Source: UBA1479 sp002706405 (GTDB lineage: Bacteria; Pseudomonadota; Alphaproteobacteria; Rhodospirillales; Casp-alpha2). From it: a stretch of 64,000 nt of DNA. The notes beneath the pieces are model-generated. The model saw only the letters and a program-made list of their open reading frames with translations. It was not told the DNA's origin and did no database searches. The stretch covers positions 62,001-126,000 of the forward strand of contig CAXATO010000012.1 in assembly GCA_963972255.1 (NCBI GenBank), given 5' to 3'. Position 1 is the first letter of the stretch. Every line of letters starts with the position of its first letter. Below, one piece after another: positions 41,090-50,545 of the stretch. A program made the position numbers and the translations under genes.

Positions 41090-42793
41090 GTGGAAACCAT
41101 TATCAACATCGTCGGCGGCGTCGCCCTGCTTCTGTGGGGCATCCGCATGGTGCGCACGGGGATCACCCGATCCTTCGGCGCGGACCTGCGGCACGCGTTG
41201 GCGGCCTCGGCCCGCAACCGGGTGACGGGATTGGCCGCCGGGTTTGGCGTCACGACGATTCTGCAAAGCTCGACGGCGACGGCGCTGATCGTCTCATCCT
41301 TCGCCGGTCAGGGGTTGATCGCGGGGGTCGCGGCGCTGGCCATCATGCTGGGGGCCGATGTTGGCTCGACCATGATCGTGCAGGCCCTGTCGCTCAATCT
41401 GAACTGGCTGTCGCCGGTGTTGATTTCGATCGGCGTGTTCTTGTTCCTGTCGACGGAAAACAGCCGCCGCCGCGCCATCGCCCGGGCGTTGATCGGGCTT
41501 GGCCTGATGCTTCTGTCTTTGCGTCTGATCGCCCTGGGCTCCCTGCCGTTCCGCGAAAGCGAGGCCATGGCGGTGCTGGTCGGACCACTGACCAGCGAGC
41601 CCCTGTTGGCCATCGTTTTCGCCGCGGCCTTGACCTGGGCATCCCATTCCTCGGTCGCGGTCGTTCTGCTGATCATGTCGCTTGCCGGCATGCAGGTGTT
41701 GAACGTGCAACTGGCCATGACCATGGTGCTGGGCGCCAACCTGGGCGGGGCGCTGGCCGCCGTCGGGTTGACGGCCAAGGCCCTGCCGGCCGTGCGCCGG
41801 GTGCCGATCGGCAACCTGCTGATGCGCATGATCGGCGTGTTCGCCGTGCTGCCCCTGGTGCCTTATCTGCAGCCTTACCTGGCGGTTCTGGGCGACACTC
41901 CGGAACGCCTGCTCGCCAATTTCCACACGGGCTTCAATCTGGCGCTCGTCGTGCTGTTCCTGCCGGCGCTCGCCCTGGTCGATTGGGCCGCCCGGCGCAT
42001 CGCCCCGGACCGCCCGGCGACCGACGATCCGGGCAGCCCCCGTTATCTGGACGAAGGCGCCCTTGATACGCCGTCGGTGGCCCTGACGGGTGCCGCCCGC
42101 GAGACCCTGCGCATGGGCGACGCGGTGAAAGCCATGCTGTCGGCGGCGCGCGATGTCCTGCGCACCAACGACGCCACCCTGCGCAAGACGGTCGAGGCCC
42201 AGGACGATGTGGTCGACCGTCTGCACGAGGCGATCAAGCTCTACCTGACGCGCCTGACCGAAGAAGAAATGGACAAGGCGGAAAGCCAGCGCAGCATCGA
42301 AATTCTCAGCTTCACCACCAACCTGGAACATGTCGGCGACATCATCGACAAGAACCTGATGGAACTGGCGGGCAAGAAGATCAAGGGCCGCATCAGCTTC
42401 TCCGACGAAGGCCAGCGGGAACTGGAAGCCTTCCATAACCGCATCCTGCAGAACCTGGACCTGGCCCTGCATGTTTTTGTCTCGGCCGATGAAGAGGCCG
42501 CGCGCCGCCTACTGCACGAGAAGACGGAAATCCGTGACCTGGAACGCCGCTATGTGGAAAACCATTTCCGCCGCATGGGCGAACGCCGGCCAGACACGCT
42601 GGATTCCAGTTCCCTGCACCTGGACGTGCTGCGCGACCTGAAGCGGGTCAACAGTCATCTGACCTCGGTCGCCTATCCGATCCTGGAACGTCTGGGCGCG
42701 CTCACGGAAAGCCGCCTGATCGACGAGACGGAACCGTCGCGGGAAGATGCCGTACCGCCCCTGGGCGCTCAGCCCAGGCGGGAAGACGGCTGA
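41090..42793 (+). CDS. Na/Pi cotransporter family protein with PhoU-like C-terminus
   Basis: A 567-residue membrane protein from GTG 41090. The N-terminal 330 residues have the two inverted Na/Pi repeats, each with the Gln-Ser-Ser-Thr-Ala signature (TTILQSSTATALIVSSFAG; the second reads AAALTWASHSSVAVVLLIM), giving about eight transmembrane helices. Residues 345-545 form a PhoU-like helical domain (TLRMGDAVKAMLSAARDVLR, NLEHVGDIIDKNLMELA). The family moves phosphate with sodium and is regulated by its PhoU domain. It lies directly after phnY and could balance the phosphate freed from phosphonate; direction of transport is not readable. Confidence 0.87.
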   Translation: METIINIVGGVALLLWGIRMVRTGITRSFGADLRHALAASARNRVTGLAAGFGVTTILQSSTATALIVSSFAGQGLIAGVAALAIMLGADVGSTMIVQALSLNLNWLSPVLISIGVFLFLSTENSRRRAIARALIGLGLMLLSLRLIALGSLPFRESEAMAVLVGPLTSEPLLAIVFAAALTWASHSSVAVVLLIMSLAGMQVLNVQLAMTMVLGANLGGALAAVGLTAKALPAVRRVPIGNLLMRMIGVFAVLPLVPYLQPYLAVLGDTPERLLANFHTGFNLALVVLFLPALALVDWAARRIAPDRPATDDPGSPRYLDEGALDTPSVALTGAARETLRMGDAVKAMLSAARDVLRTNDATLRKTVEAQDDVVDRLHEAIKLYLTRLTEEEMDKAESQRSIEILSFTTNLEHVGDIIDKNLMELAGKKIKGRISFSDEGQRELEAFHNRILQNLDLALHVFVSADEEAARRLLHEKTEIRDLERRYVENHFRRMGERRPDTLDSSSLHLDVLRDLKRVNSHLTSVAYPILERLGALTESRLIDETEPSREDAVPPLGAQPRREDG

Positions 42794-42813
42794 GTCGCGC
42801 CCGCGCCGCCTTG

Positions 42814-43722
42814 TTAACCTGACAGACCGCGCAGGCGTTCCGTGCGCCGGCGCAGAAGCTCCAGCGTCGTCAGCAGGGCAATCGAAAACAGAATCAAAAT
42901 CGTCGCCGCCGCCAGGATGGTCGGCGAAATTTGCTCGCGGATGCCGTTCCACATCTGCAGCGGAATGGTCTGCTGGTCGTAGGAGGCGACGAACAGCACC
43001 ACCACGACTTCGTCGAACGAGGTGACGAAAGCGAACAGGGCACCCGAAATCACGCCCGGCAGGATCAGCGGCAGGATCACCTTGCGGAAGGTCGTTACGG
43101 GCGAGGCGCCCAGGCTGGCCGCTGCGTGGATCAACGATCGGTCGAAGCCCGACAGGGTCGCCGTCACGGTGATGATGACGAAGGGAATGCCCAGCATGGC
43201 ATGGGCCAGCACGATGCCGATGTAGGTATGGGCCAGCCCGGCCTTTGAATAGAAAAAGAACAGCCCCGTCGCGGAGATGATCATGGGCACGATCATGGGC
43301 GAGATCAGCAGCGCCATGACGGCGCGGCGGAACGGCATTTCCGGGCGCGACAGGCCGAGCGCGGCCAGGGTGCCCAGCGCCGTCGCGATCAAGGTTGAGG
43401 AGATGCCGATGGCGAAAGAATTCTTGGCCGCGTGGATCCATTGCGAATTGGCCCAGGCATCGGCCCACCAGGCGCCGTCGCGGATCGCGTCGGGCGCGGT
43501 CATGCCATAGGTCAGCAGCCGGTCGTACCAGCGCAGGGAGAAGCCGTCCGGATCAAGCGCCAGCATGTCGCGGGTGAAGGTGAAATAGGGCTCCGCGTTG
43601 AACGACAGGGGCACGATGACGATGATGGGCGCGATCAGGAACAGGAACACACCCGCGCAGAACGCCAGGTACAGGCGGCGCCATATGCGCTCAAACATCG
43701 TTGCATGCGGAGGCATGGACAT
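42814..43722 (-). CDS. ABC transporter permease, PotC-like
   Basis: A 302-residue inner-membrane permease with six predicted helices and the EAA loop SLIHAAASLGASPVTTFRKVILPLILPGV. The pattern matches PotC of the spermidine/putrescine class (TIGR/COG1177). It is the last gene of a four-gene minus-strand operon: ATPase, binding protein, PotB-like, PotC-like. Its start lies 9 bp after the PotB-like gene. The substrate is undetermined; polyamines, amino acids or opines are typical for this class. Confidence 0.87.
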   Translation of the reverse strand: MSMPPHATMFERIWRRLYLAFCAGVFLFLIAPIIVIVPLSFNAEPYFTFTRDMLALDPDGFSLRWYDRLLTYGMTAPDAIRDGAWWADAWANSQWIHAAKNSFAIGISSTLIATALGTLAALGLSRPEMPFRRAVMALLISPMIVPMIISATGLFFFYSKAGLAHTYIGIVLAHAMLGIPFVIITVTATLSGFDRSLIHAAASLGASPVTTFRKVILPLILPGVISGALFAFVTSFDEVVVVLFVASYDQQTIPLQMWNGIREQISPTILAAATILILFSIALLTTLELLRRRTERLRGLSG

Positions 43723-43731
43723 CTTCTGGAC

Positions 43732-45009
43732 CTATCCCAGCTTCATGTTGTCGACGCCGACCAGCCGGTCATACAGCCAGTAGAGCAGGATCACGCCGCC
43801 CAGCAGCAACGCCCCCAGCGCCGCCGCCAGGCCCCAGTTGAGGCTTTGCAGCATGTGGAAGGCGATCTGGTTGGAGATCAGCTGCCCCGACGAGCCGCCG
43901 ACCAGGGCCGGGGTAATGTAGTAGCCAACGCTGATGATGAACACCAACAGGACGCCGGCGCCAATCCCGGGCACGGTCTGCGGCAGGTAAACGCGCAGAA
44001 ATGCCGTCACCGGTCCGGCGCCCAGGGACCGCGCGGCGCGCACGAAGTCCTTGGGCACGGTCTTCATCACCGAATAGAGCGGCAGGATCATGAACGGCAG
44101 CATGATATGGGTCATGGCGATGACCGTGCCCCATTGGTTGTACATGAGCTCCAACCGTCCATCGTCGCCGAGAATGCCGACCGAAACCAAAAGGTCGTTC
44201 AGCACCCCCTGGCTTTGCAGCAGGGTGATCCAGGACGTCGTGCGCACCAGCAGGGACGTCCAGAACGGCAGCAGCACCATGACCATCAACAGGTTGGAAT
44301 ATTTGAGCGGCAGGTTGGCCAGGAGATGCGCCACCGGATAGCCCAGGATCAGGCAAAGCGCGGCGATCAGCGCCGACAGGAACAAGGTGCGCTGAAACAA
44401 CAGGCCGTAGATGCGCCGGTTTTCCGGCGCCCGGGTGATGTTCCCGGTCGCGTCATAGGTCAGGTCCAACGCCTGTGCGTAGAAGGCCGAGGTATGCGGT
44501 GACGCGGCGCGGGCCATCACGGTCCATAGGTGAAGGTCACCCCATTCGCTGTTGAGGGCGAGCAGTTGTTCCTTATAGGGCGGGCCCTTGATCTTCTTGA
44601 TCTTGCGGGCCGTCGACTTGAACAGGCTGGTGGCGCCCGAGCGTTCATAATTGATGCGGGTGCCGACCTGGGCGTGGGTGCGGTTCTTGCGCGCGTCTTT
44701 CAGGTCGAGGGCCAGCGCTTCGAAGGCCGCTTCCCCCGGCACGTCCGAGACCTCATGGCTTCGCAACCAGGATGACAGCCGCGGCATGTTGTCGGAAAAC
44801 ACCGGGTTGTAGACGCTGAGATACAGCATCTGCCCGATCGGCACGGCGAAGGTCACGATCACGAACAGCAACAGCGGGGCGACCAGCAGCAGGGCCTTGA
44901 TCCGCGCGCGCCGGGTCGCCCGCGCCAGGGCGGTCTTGAGCGGCGTGCCGTCGCCGGTGGTCAGCGGGCCCCCATCGCCCGCCGCCACGGTTTCGGCCGC
45001 CGTCGTCAT
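43732..45009 (-). CDS. ABC transporter permease, PotB-like, with a long first periplasmic loop
   Basis: A 425-residue permease, about 130 residues longer than PotB. The extra length is between TM1 (residues 38-60, LLLVAPLLLFVIVTFAVPIG) and TM2 (from about 208, LFLSALIAALCLILGYPVAH): a charged loop of about 145 residues (ALDLKDARKNRTHAQVG, SGATSLFKSTARKIKKIKG). The core is normal, with the EAA loop FVRAARSLGAGPVTAFLRVYLPQTVPG. The loop may interact with the binding protein. It lies 9 bp upstream of the PotC-like gene and 22 bp after the binding-protein gene. Confidence 0.86.
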   Translation of the reverse strand: MTTAAETVAAGDGGPLTTGDGTPLKTALARATRRARIKALLLVAPLLLFVIVTFAVPIGQMLYLSVYNPVFSDNMPRLSSWLRSHEVSDVPGEAAFEALALDLKDARKNRTHAQVGTRINYERSGATSLFKSTARKIKKIKGPPYKEQLLALNSEWGDLHLWTVMARAASPHTSAFYAQALDLTYDATGNITRAPENRRIYGLLFQRTLFLSALIAALCLILGYPVAHLLANLPLKYSNLLMVMVLLPFWTSLLVRTTSWITLLQSQGVLNDLLVSVGILGDDGRLELMYNQWGTVIAMTHIMLPFMILPLYSVMKTVPKDFVRAARSLGAGPVTAFLRVYLPQTVPGIGAGVLLVFIISVGYYITPALVGGSSGQLISNQIAFHMLQSLNWGLAAALGALLLGGVILLYWLYDRLVGVDNMKLG

Positions 45010-45031
45010 CTCCTGCTCCCGCCTTCGCCGC

Positions 45032-46120
45032 CTAGTTGGACGCGATCCAGGCGTTGAAGCGCTCGTTCAATTCCGAATCCCGGTCGGCCCAGAATTCGAA
45101 ATTGTTGACCAGCGCATTGCCCATGTTCGCGGCCGCCGTCGGCATGTGGGGGGCCATCTGGGTCTTGCCGTCCTGATAGAGCCCGACCAGCTTGCCAGAC
45201 GATTTCCGCGCCGGGCCATAGGCGATGTATTTGGCCTGATCCGCCAGGCGCTGGGTGTCCGTGGCGAACTTGATGAACTCCAGGGCCAGGTCCTTGTTGG
45301 GGGCACCCTTGGGGATGACGAACAGGTCGAAGTCCAGCACCTGGCCGTCCCACACGATTTCAAAGGGTTTGTCCTCGCCAATGGCGGCGTTGAAGATGCG
45401 GCCGTTATAGGCGGTGGTCATGGAAACCTCGCCGTCGGCCAAAAGCTGCGGCGGCTGGGCGCCCGCTTCCCACCACACGACGTGCTTCTTGATGCTGTCC
45501 AACTTCTTGAAGGCGCGGGTCACGCCGGCATCGGTGGTCAGCAGCTTGTAGACATCGCCCGCCGGCACGCCGTCGGCCATCAGGGCCATTTCCAGGTTCG
45601 GCTTGGCCCCCTTGCGCAGGCCCCGCTTGCCGGGAAATTTCTCGACGTCGAACAGGTCGGCGATGGTCTGGGGCTTGGCCCCCTTGAACTTGGCCGCGTC
45701 ATAGGCGAACACGGTCGACCACACGATGTTGGCGACGGCGCAATCGGTCAGGGCGCCGTCGATGAAGTCTTCGGTCGCCGGCGTGCCGTCGGGGGCCGGC
45801 GGCAGCACTGCAGGGTCGATGGTTTCCAGCAGGCCTTCGTCGCAGTAACGCACGGCGTCCGAATATTCCACGTCGGCCACGTCGATGGAGACATTGCCTG
45901 CCTTGACCTGGGCCTTGATGGGAGAGGCCGGGTTGGGCGCGTCGACGGATTTGATCTTGTGTCCGGTCTTGGCCATCCAGGGTTTGTGATAGGCCTCGAC
46001 CTGGCTTTTGGTATAGGCCCCGCCCCAGGACACGACGGTAATCTCACCGGCATGCGCGGGTTGCGCGGCCAGCAGCAGCCCCGCCGCAAGGGCGGCGGCA
46101 ATCGGTTTCATGGGGGTCAT
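45032..46120 (-). CDS. ABC transporter periplasmic binding protein, PotD-like
   Basis: A 362-residue exported protein with signal peptide (ALAAGLLLAAQPAHA). It starts with ITVVSWGGAYTKSQVEAYHKPW, the family signature of COG0687-type binding proteins, and continues with VDVADVEYSDAVRYCDEGLLE and WEAGAQPPQLLADGEVSMTTAYNGRI. Start ATG 46120 lies 9 bp after AGGAGA; an ATG at 46138 is upstream of the ribosome site. It is a relative of spermidine/putrescine-binding proteins but its ligand cannot be read. It lies between the ATPase and permease genes. Confidence 0.87.
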   Translation of the reverse strand: MTPMKPIAAALAAGLLLAAQPAHAGEITVVSWGGAYTKSQVEAYHKPWMAKTGHKIKSVDAPNPASPIKAQVKAGNVSIDVADVEYSDAVRYCDEGLLETIDPAVLPPAPDGTPATEDFIDGALTDCAVANIVWSTVFAYDAAKFKGAKPQTIADLFDVEKFPGKRGLRKGAKPNLEMALMADGVPAGDVYKLLTTDAGVTRAFKKLDSIKKHVVWWEAGAQPPQLLADGEVSMTTAYNGRIFNAAIGEDKPFEIVWDGQVLDFDLFVIPKGAPNKDLALEFIKFATDTQRLADQAKYIAYGPARKSSGKLVGLYQDGKTQMAPHMPTAAANMGNALVNNFEFWADRDSELNERFNAWIASN

Positions 46121-46155
46121 CTTCGTGTTCTCCTGCATCAGCTAAGGTGTCTGTG

Positions 46156-47313
46156 TCAGATGTCTATGGGATCGAGCGCGCGGCAGTCGGCGGCCTGCCA
46201 GCCGACGGTGACGGTATCGCCGACCTTGACCGAGGGGCGCTCTCCGTCGTTGCGCAGCTTGACCACGAAGCCGTCGTCGCCGGCCACGGTCATGCGCACG
46301 CGGATATGGTCACCGAGATAGATCAGTTCCGCCACCCGGCCGGGCAGGCGGTTGGACAGGCTGTCGTCCGCGGCATCGACCAGGATGACCCGCTCCGGGC
46401 GGATCGATAGGGTCGCCCGCGTGCCGACATCGCCCACATTGACGGCGAGTGCGGTGACGCTGCCGCCGCCGTCCAGGTCGACGCGGCATTCATCCCCCCG
46501 GACGTCGGTCAGGGTGCCGCTCAGGCGGTTGTTCTCGCCGATGAACTGGGCGACGAAGGAATTGGCGGGCTTTTCGTATAATTCGTCCGGGGTCGACAAT
46601 TGCTGCACCACGCCCTGATCGAACACGCAGATGCGGTCGGCCATGGTCAGGGCTTCGGCCTGGTCGTGGGTGACGTAGACCACGGTGACGCCCAGGTTGT
46701 CGTGGATATGCTTGATTTCGTACTGCATCTGCTCGCGCAGCTGCTTGTCCAAGGCCCCCAGGGGCTCGTCCATCAGGATCAGGTCCGGTTCGAACACCAG
46801 CGCGCGGGCGACGGCCACGCGCTGCTGCTGGCCACCGGAAAGCTGCGCCGGACGGCGGCTGCCGAAATCGGGCAGTTCGACCATGTCGAGGGCGCGGGCG
46901 ACCTTGGCCGCAATCTCGGCCTTGGGCATGTTGCGCACGCTTAAGGGGAACGCCAAGTTTTCCGCCACCGTCATATGCGGGAACAGGGCATAATTTTGAA
47001 ACACCATGCCGATGCCCCGCTTGTGGGGCGGCACGGCGTTGATGGGATTGCCGTTCAGGAAGATTTCACCATGGGTCGCCGGCTCGAAACCGGCCAGCAT
47101 CATCAGCGAGGTCGTCTTGCCCGATCCCGACGGCCCCAGCATGGTCAGGAACTCGCCCCGGGCGATGTCCAGGTTCAGGTCCTTGATGACCAGGGTTTCG
47201 CCGTCGTAGCTCTTCTGAACGTTCTCAAAGCGGACACTGGCGCCCGTGCCGCCGGTGGCGGCGGGGGCGGGGTCGTCTGTCCCTGTCGGTTCGCTGCTGC
47301 GTTGAATGTTCAA
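46156..47313 (-). CDS. ABC transporter ATP-binding protein, PotA-like
   Basis: A 385-residue ATPase: GPSGSGKTTSLMMLAGF (Walker A), FQNYALFPHMTV, LSGGQQQRVAVARAL, LILMDEPLGALD, VTHDQAEAL, then a TOBE domain (SIRPERVILV...). The first 27 residues are a disordered extension. It is the first gene of the operon. A TATAAT box occurs on the minus strand near 47349-47354, but no clear -35. It is unrelated in regulation to the AEP motif. Confidence 0.9.
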   Translation of the reverse strand: MNIQRSSEPTGTDDPAPAATGGTGASVRFENVQKSYDGETLVIKDLNLDIARGEFLTMLGPSGSGKTTSLMMLAGFEPATHGEIFLNGNPINAVPPHKRGIGMVFQNYALFPHMTVAENLAFPLSVRNMPKAEIAAKVARALDMVELPDFGSRRPAQLSGGQQQRVAVARALVFEPDLILMDEPLGALDKQLREQMQYEIKHIHDNLGVTVVYVTHDQAEALTMADRICVFDQGVVQQLSTPDELYEKPANSFVAQFIGENNRLSGTLTDVRGDECRVDLDGGGSVTALAVNVGDVGTRATLSIRPERVILVDAADDSLSNRLPGRVAELIYLGDHIRVRMTVAGDDGFVVKLRNDGERPSVKVGDTVTVGWQAADCRALDPIDI

Positions 47314-47451
47314 TACCGATCCGTACGGTCTGTTTCCGCGGTCAAAACATTATACGTGCCGTGATCCCGGGCAGGGTAGAGGACCGGGCGAGGCCCCGCA
47401 ACCGCCCGCCGGGGAAAAAACGGGGAAGGGCGCAGAAATCCGCCGCATGCG

Positions 47452-47479
47452 TTGACAAAGGGTGCGGGATGCCTATACT
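47452..47479 (+). promoter_or_regulatory. Strong sigma-70-type promoter of rpsD
   Basis: TTGACA (47452-47457), 16-bp spacer, TATACT (47474-47479). Consensus -35 and near-consensus -10. The rpsD start is 166 bp downstream, leaving a 160-nt leader without a gene; the leader may carry S4 autoregulation (inference). The gap 47314-47451 holds nothing else that I recognise except the putative -10 for the convergent-direction potA-like gene. Confidence 0.75.
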
Positions 47480-47645
47480 CCCGCGCTTCCTTTCCGGGAA
47501 CGTGGATGTCGCTGCCTATCGGGCGCATCCCGCCCCCTTCTGAAGCCCACAAGGGCCAGGGAGGGATCAAGGCCTACCGGGACAACGTAGACCGCCGCGG
47601 CGATAAAAACCGGCCGCCGGCAAAGCAAAAAAGGACTGATAAGTC

Positions 47646-48260
47646 ATGTCGAAGCGTCTTGCCTCGAAATACAAGATTAACCGGCGCCTGGGCGAAAACC
47701 TTTGGGGTCGCCCGAAAAGCCCCGTCAACACCCGCGAATACGGCCCCGGCCAGCATGGTCAGCGGCGCAAGAAGCCGTCCGATTTCGGCACGCAGCTGAT
47801 GGCCAAGCAGAAGCTGAAAGGCTACTACGGCAACATCTCGGAAAAGAAGTTCCGCATGTATTACGCCGAAGCCTCGCGCCGCAAGGGTGACACCTCGGAA
47901 AACCTGATCGGCCTGCTGGAGCGCCGCCTGGACGCCATCGTCTATCGCATGAAGTTCGTGCCGACCGTGTTCGCCGCCCGTCAGTTCGTCAACCACGGCC
48001 ATGTCAAGGTCAACGGCAAGAAGGTGAACATCCCCTCCTATCAGGTCCGCGAAGGCGACGTGATCGAGGTCAAGGAAAAGTCCCGCGAAATGCCGCTGGT
48101 GCTGCTGGCCATCGAATCGACCGAGCGCGACATTCCCGAGTACATGGAAGTGAACCACAAGAAAATGGCCGGTACCTTCCTGCGCACGCCGAAACTGGCC
48201 GATGTGCCCTATCCGGTTCAGATGGAACCGAACCTGGTCATCGAATTCTATTCCCGCTAG
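47646..48260 (+). CDS. rpsD: 30S ribosomal protein S4
   Basis: A 204-residue protein, normal length for S4. It begins MSKRLASKYKINRRLGENLW and contains the SPVNTREYGPGQHGQRRKKPSDFG block, the S4 domain LERRLDAIVYRMKFVPTVFAARQFVNHGHV (residues 90-120) and the C-terminal NLVIEFYSR. S4 nucleates 16S rRNA folding. It is a stand-alone gene here rather than part of the alpha operon, as usual in alphaproteobacteria. It has its own promoter (47452-47479) and terminator (48303-48328). Confidence 0.98.
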   Translation: MSKRLASKYKINRRLGENLWGRPKSPVNTREYGPGQHGQRRKKPSDFGTQLMAKQKLKGYYGNISEKKFRMYYAEASRRKGDTSENLIGLLERRLDAIVYRMKFVPTVFAARQFVNHGHVKVNGKKVNIPSYQVREGDVIEVKEKSREMPLVLLAIESTERDIPEYMEVNHKKMAGTFLRTPKLADVPYPVQMEPNLVIEFYSR

Positions 48261-48302
48261 TCCGGGACGAACGTCGCGCGCGGTTTTCTCCGCGCCGGAA
48301 AA

Positions 48303-48328
48303 GGGGCACCATCGGGTGCCCCTTTTTT
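48303..48328 (+). terminator. Rho-independent terminator of rpsD
   Basis: GGGGCACC (48303-48310), loop ATCG, GGTGCCCC (48315-48322), then six T (48323-48328). A run of A precedes the stem, so it could also work in the other direction for the ahpF side, though no minus gene ends there. Confidence 0.9.
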
Positions 48329-48355
48329 GTTGCGGAGACGGGAAGGAGACCAGCC

Positions 48356-48772
48356 ATGACGCCGAAAGAAATCGTCGAAAGCTTCTATGCCGACGTGTGG
48401 AACCGCCGCGACTACGATCAGGCCCGGCGCATCATCGCCAGGGACTTTAGGTTCCGGGGATCGCTGGATGACGAACGGTCGGGGGTCGAGGGCTTCATCG
48501 ACTACAACAAGGGCGTTCACAAGGCGCTCGGCGGCTATACCTGTACCATCCGCGACATGGTCGCGGACGACGGGCGCGTCGCCGCCCAGGTGTATTTCGA
48601 AGGCGTCCATCAGGACGTTTTCTTCGGCGTGCCGGCGACGGGAAAAACGCTGCACTGGATGGGGGCGGCGTTCTTCGACATCCGGGACGGGCAAATTCAA
48701 AGCCTGTGGGTGCTGGGTGATATCGACGGTCTGAAACGCCAACTGGGCCTGACGGAAACGACCTGGGCGTGA
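48356..48772 (+). CDS. SnoaL-like / NTF2-fold ester cyclase-family protein
   Basis: A 138-residue protein with the SnoaL-like NTF2 fold: IVESFYADVWNRRDYDQARRIIARDFRFRGSL at the N-terminus, FEGVHQDVFFGVPATGKTLHWMGAAFFDIRDGQI in the middle. The family contains polyketide cyclases and many uncharacterised proteins that bind small hydrophobic ligands; catalysis cannot be inferred. It stands alone between the rpsD terminator and the convergent ahpF. Confidence 0.8.
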   Translation: MTPKEIVESFYADVWNRRDYDQARRIIARDFRFRGSLDDERSGVEGFIDYNKGVHKALGGYTCTIRDMVADDGRVAAQVYFEGVHQDVFFGVPATGKTLHWMGAAFFDIRDGQIQSLWVLGDIDGLKRQLGLTETTWA

Positions 48773-48832
48773 CCGCCGGTCCCGCCGCCCCAGGAGCAAT
48801 TCAGAGTGGGGGCGACGGGCCGGGGTTGAAGG

Positions 48833-50422
48833 TCAGGCGGCGGCCGCTTCCTCGGCGGGCGCCTGGCGGATCAGATAGTCGAAGGCGGACAGGGCGGATT
48901 TTGCCCCTTCGCCCATGGCGATGATGATCTGCTTGTGCGGCGTGGTTGTCGCATCGCCGGCGGCAAAGACGCCGGGGACGGAAGTCTCGCCCCGCTGATT
49001 GACCTCGATCTCGCCGCGCGGGCTCAGCGCCAGGGCGCCTTTCAGCCATTCCGTGTTGGGCACCAGGCCGATCTGCACGAAGATGCCTTCCAGCTCGATC
49101 GTATGGGACTGCTCGGTCGCCCGGTCGGTGTAGATCAGGCCGGTGACCTTGCTTCCGTCGCCCCGCACTTCCGTGGTCAGGGCCTGGGTGATGATGGTCA
49201 CGTTGGCCAGACTGCGCAGCTTGCGTTGCAGGACCTCGTCGGCTCGCAATTGCTTGTCGAACTCGATCAGGGTGACATGGGCGACGATGCCGGCCAGGTC
49301 GATGGCCGCTTCGACACCTGAGTTGCCGCCGCCGATCACGGCCACGCGCTTGCCCTTGAACAGGGGGCCGTCGCAGTGCGGGCAGTAGGCGACGCCCTTG
49401 TTACGGTACTCGTCCTCGCCGGGCACGTTCATCTGCCGCCAGCGGGCCCCCGGGCTCAGCACGATCGACCGGGACTGCAGCGTGGCGCCGCTTTCCAGGG
49501 TGATCTGGTGCAGGCCGCCCGGCTGTGTGGCCGGGACCAGCGCCGTCGCCCGCTGCAGGTTCATGATATCGACGTCGTAGTCGCGGACATGGGTTTCCAA
49601 CGCCGCCGCCAGGGCGGGGCCTTCCGTATGGGGGACGGAGATGAAGTTCTCGATCGCCATGGTATCCAGCACCTGACCGCCGAACCGTTCGGAGGCGACG
49701 CCGGTGCGGATGCCCTTGCGCGCGGCATAGACCGCGGCCGCGGCACCGGCCGGCCCGCCGCCGACGATCAGCATGTCGAACGGGTCCTTGGCGTCGATGG
49801 CTTCGGCGGCGCGGTCGGCGGCCCCCGTATCCAGCTTGGCCAGGATCTGTTCCAGCTCCATGCGGCCCTGGGCGAAGGGCTCGCCGTTCAGGTAGACCGC
49901 GGGCACGGCCATGACCTCGCGGGCCTCGACCTCGTCCTTGAACAGGCCGCCGTCGATGGCGACATGGGTGACGCCCGGGTTGAACACGGCCATGACGTTC
50001 AGCGCCTGGACCACGTCGGGGCAGTTCTGGCAGGACAGGGAGAAATAGGTTTCAAAGCGGAACTCACCGCTCAGGCCTTTGACCTGTTCCAGGACCTCGG
50101 GGGCTATTTTGGGCGGGTGGCCGCCCGAATGCAGCAGGGCCAGGACCAGGGACGTGAATTCGTGGCCCAGCGGGATGCCGGCGAAACGCAGGCCCGTTTC
50201 CGCACCGTCGCGCAGGATCGTGAAGGACGGCACGCGGGCGTCGGCTTCCGCACCCTCGGCGCGCCGCCAGGAGACTTTGTCCGACAATTGGGCGATGTCG
50301 CCCAGCAGGGTTTCCAGGCCCCCCGACGCCTTGGCGTCGTTCAGGGTCGCGACGAGCTCGATGGGCGCGCGCAGGTTCTCCAGATAGCCTTTCAGCTGGG
50401 TCTTCAGGGTATCGTCCAACAT
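48833..50422 (-). CDS. ahpF: Alkyl hydroperoxide reductase subunit F
   Basis: A 529-residue flavoprotein disulphide reductase. Its N-terminal double thioredoxin-like domain contains FSLSCQNCPDVV (CxxC); the FAD motif is IVGGGPAGAAAAVYAARKG, the C-terminal redox pair is YCPHCDGPLF, and the NAD(P) motif is VAVIGGGNSGVEAAIDLAG. It reduces AhpC with NAD(P)H. Length agrees with AhpF (about 520), longer than thioredoxin reductase. It lies downstream of ahpC (123 bp gap), on the same strand. Confidence 0.95.
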   Translation of the reverse strand: MLDDTLKTQLKGYLENLRAPIELVATLNDAKASGGLETLLGDIAQLSDKVSWRRAEGAEADARVPSFTILRDGAETGLRFAGIPLGHEFTSLVLALLHSGGHPPKIAPEVLEQVKGLSGEFRFETYFSLSCQNCPDVVQALNVMAVFNPGVTHVAIDGGLFKDEVEAREVMAVPAVYLNGEPFAQGRMELEQILAKLDTGAADRAAEAIDAKDPFDMLIVGGGPAGAAAAVYAARKGIRTGVASERFGGQVLDTMAIENFISVPHTEGPALAAALETHVRDYDVDIMNLQRATALVPATQPGGLHQITLESGATLQSRSIVLSPGARWRQMNVPGEDEYRNKGVAYCPHCDGPLFKGKRVAVIGGGNSGVEAAIDLAGIVAHVTLIEFDKQLRADEVLQRKLRSLANVTIITQALTTEVRGDGSKVTGLIYTDRATEQSHTIELEGIFVQIGLVPNTEWLKGALALSPRGEIEVNQRGETSVPGVFAAGDATTTPHKQIIIAMGEGAKSALSAFDYLIRQAPAEEAAAA

Positions 50423-50545
50423 GGTCCTGTCTTTCGTTCTTTGAATGTGCGTCTGGGGTCGTTTCTTCGTGTCGCGGGACCCGGCGGACGGGGCGCGTCG
50501 CCCCAGGGAGGAGAAGGGAGACGCGCCCGCTTGCCGGGTCGGGCT

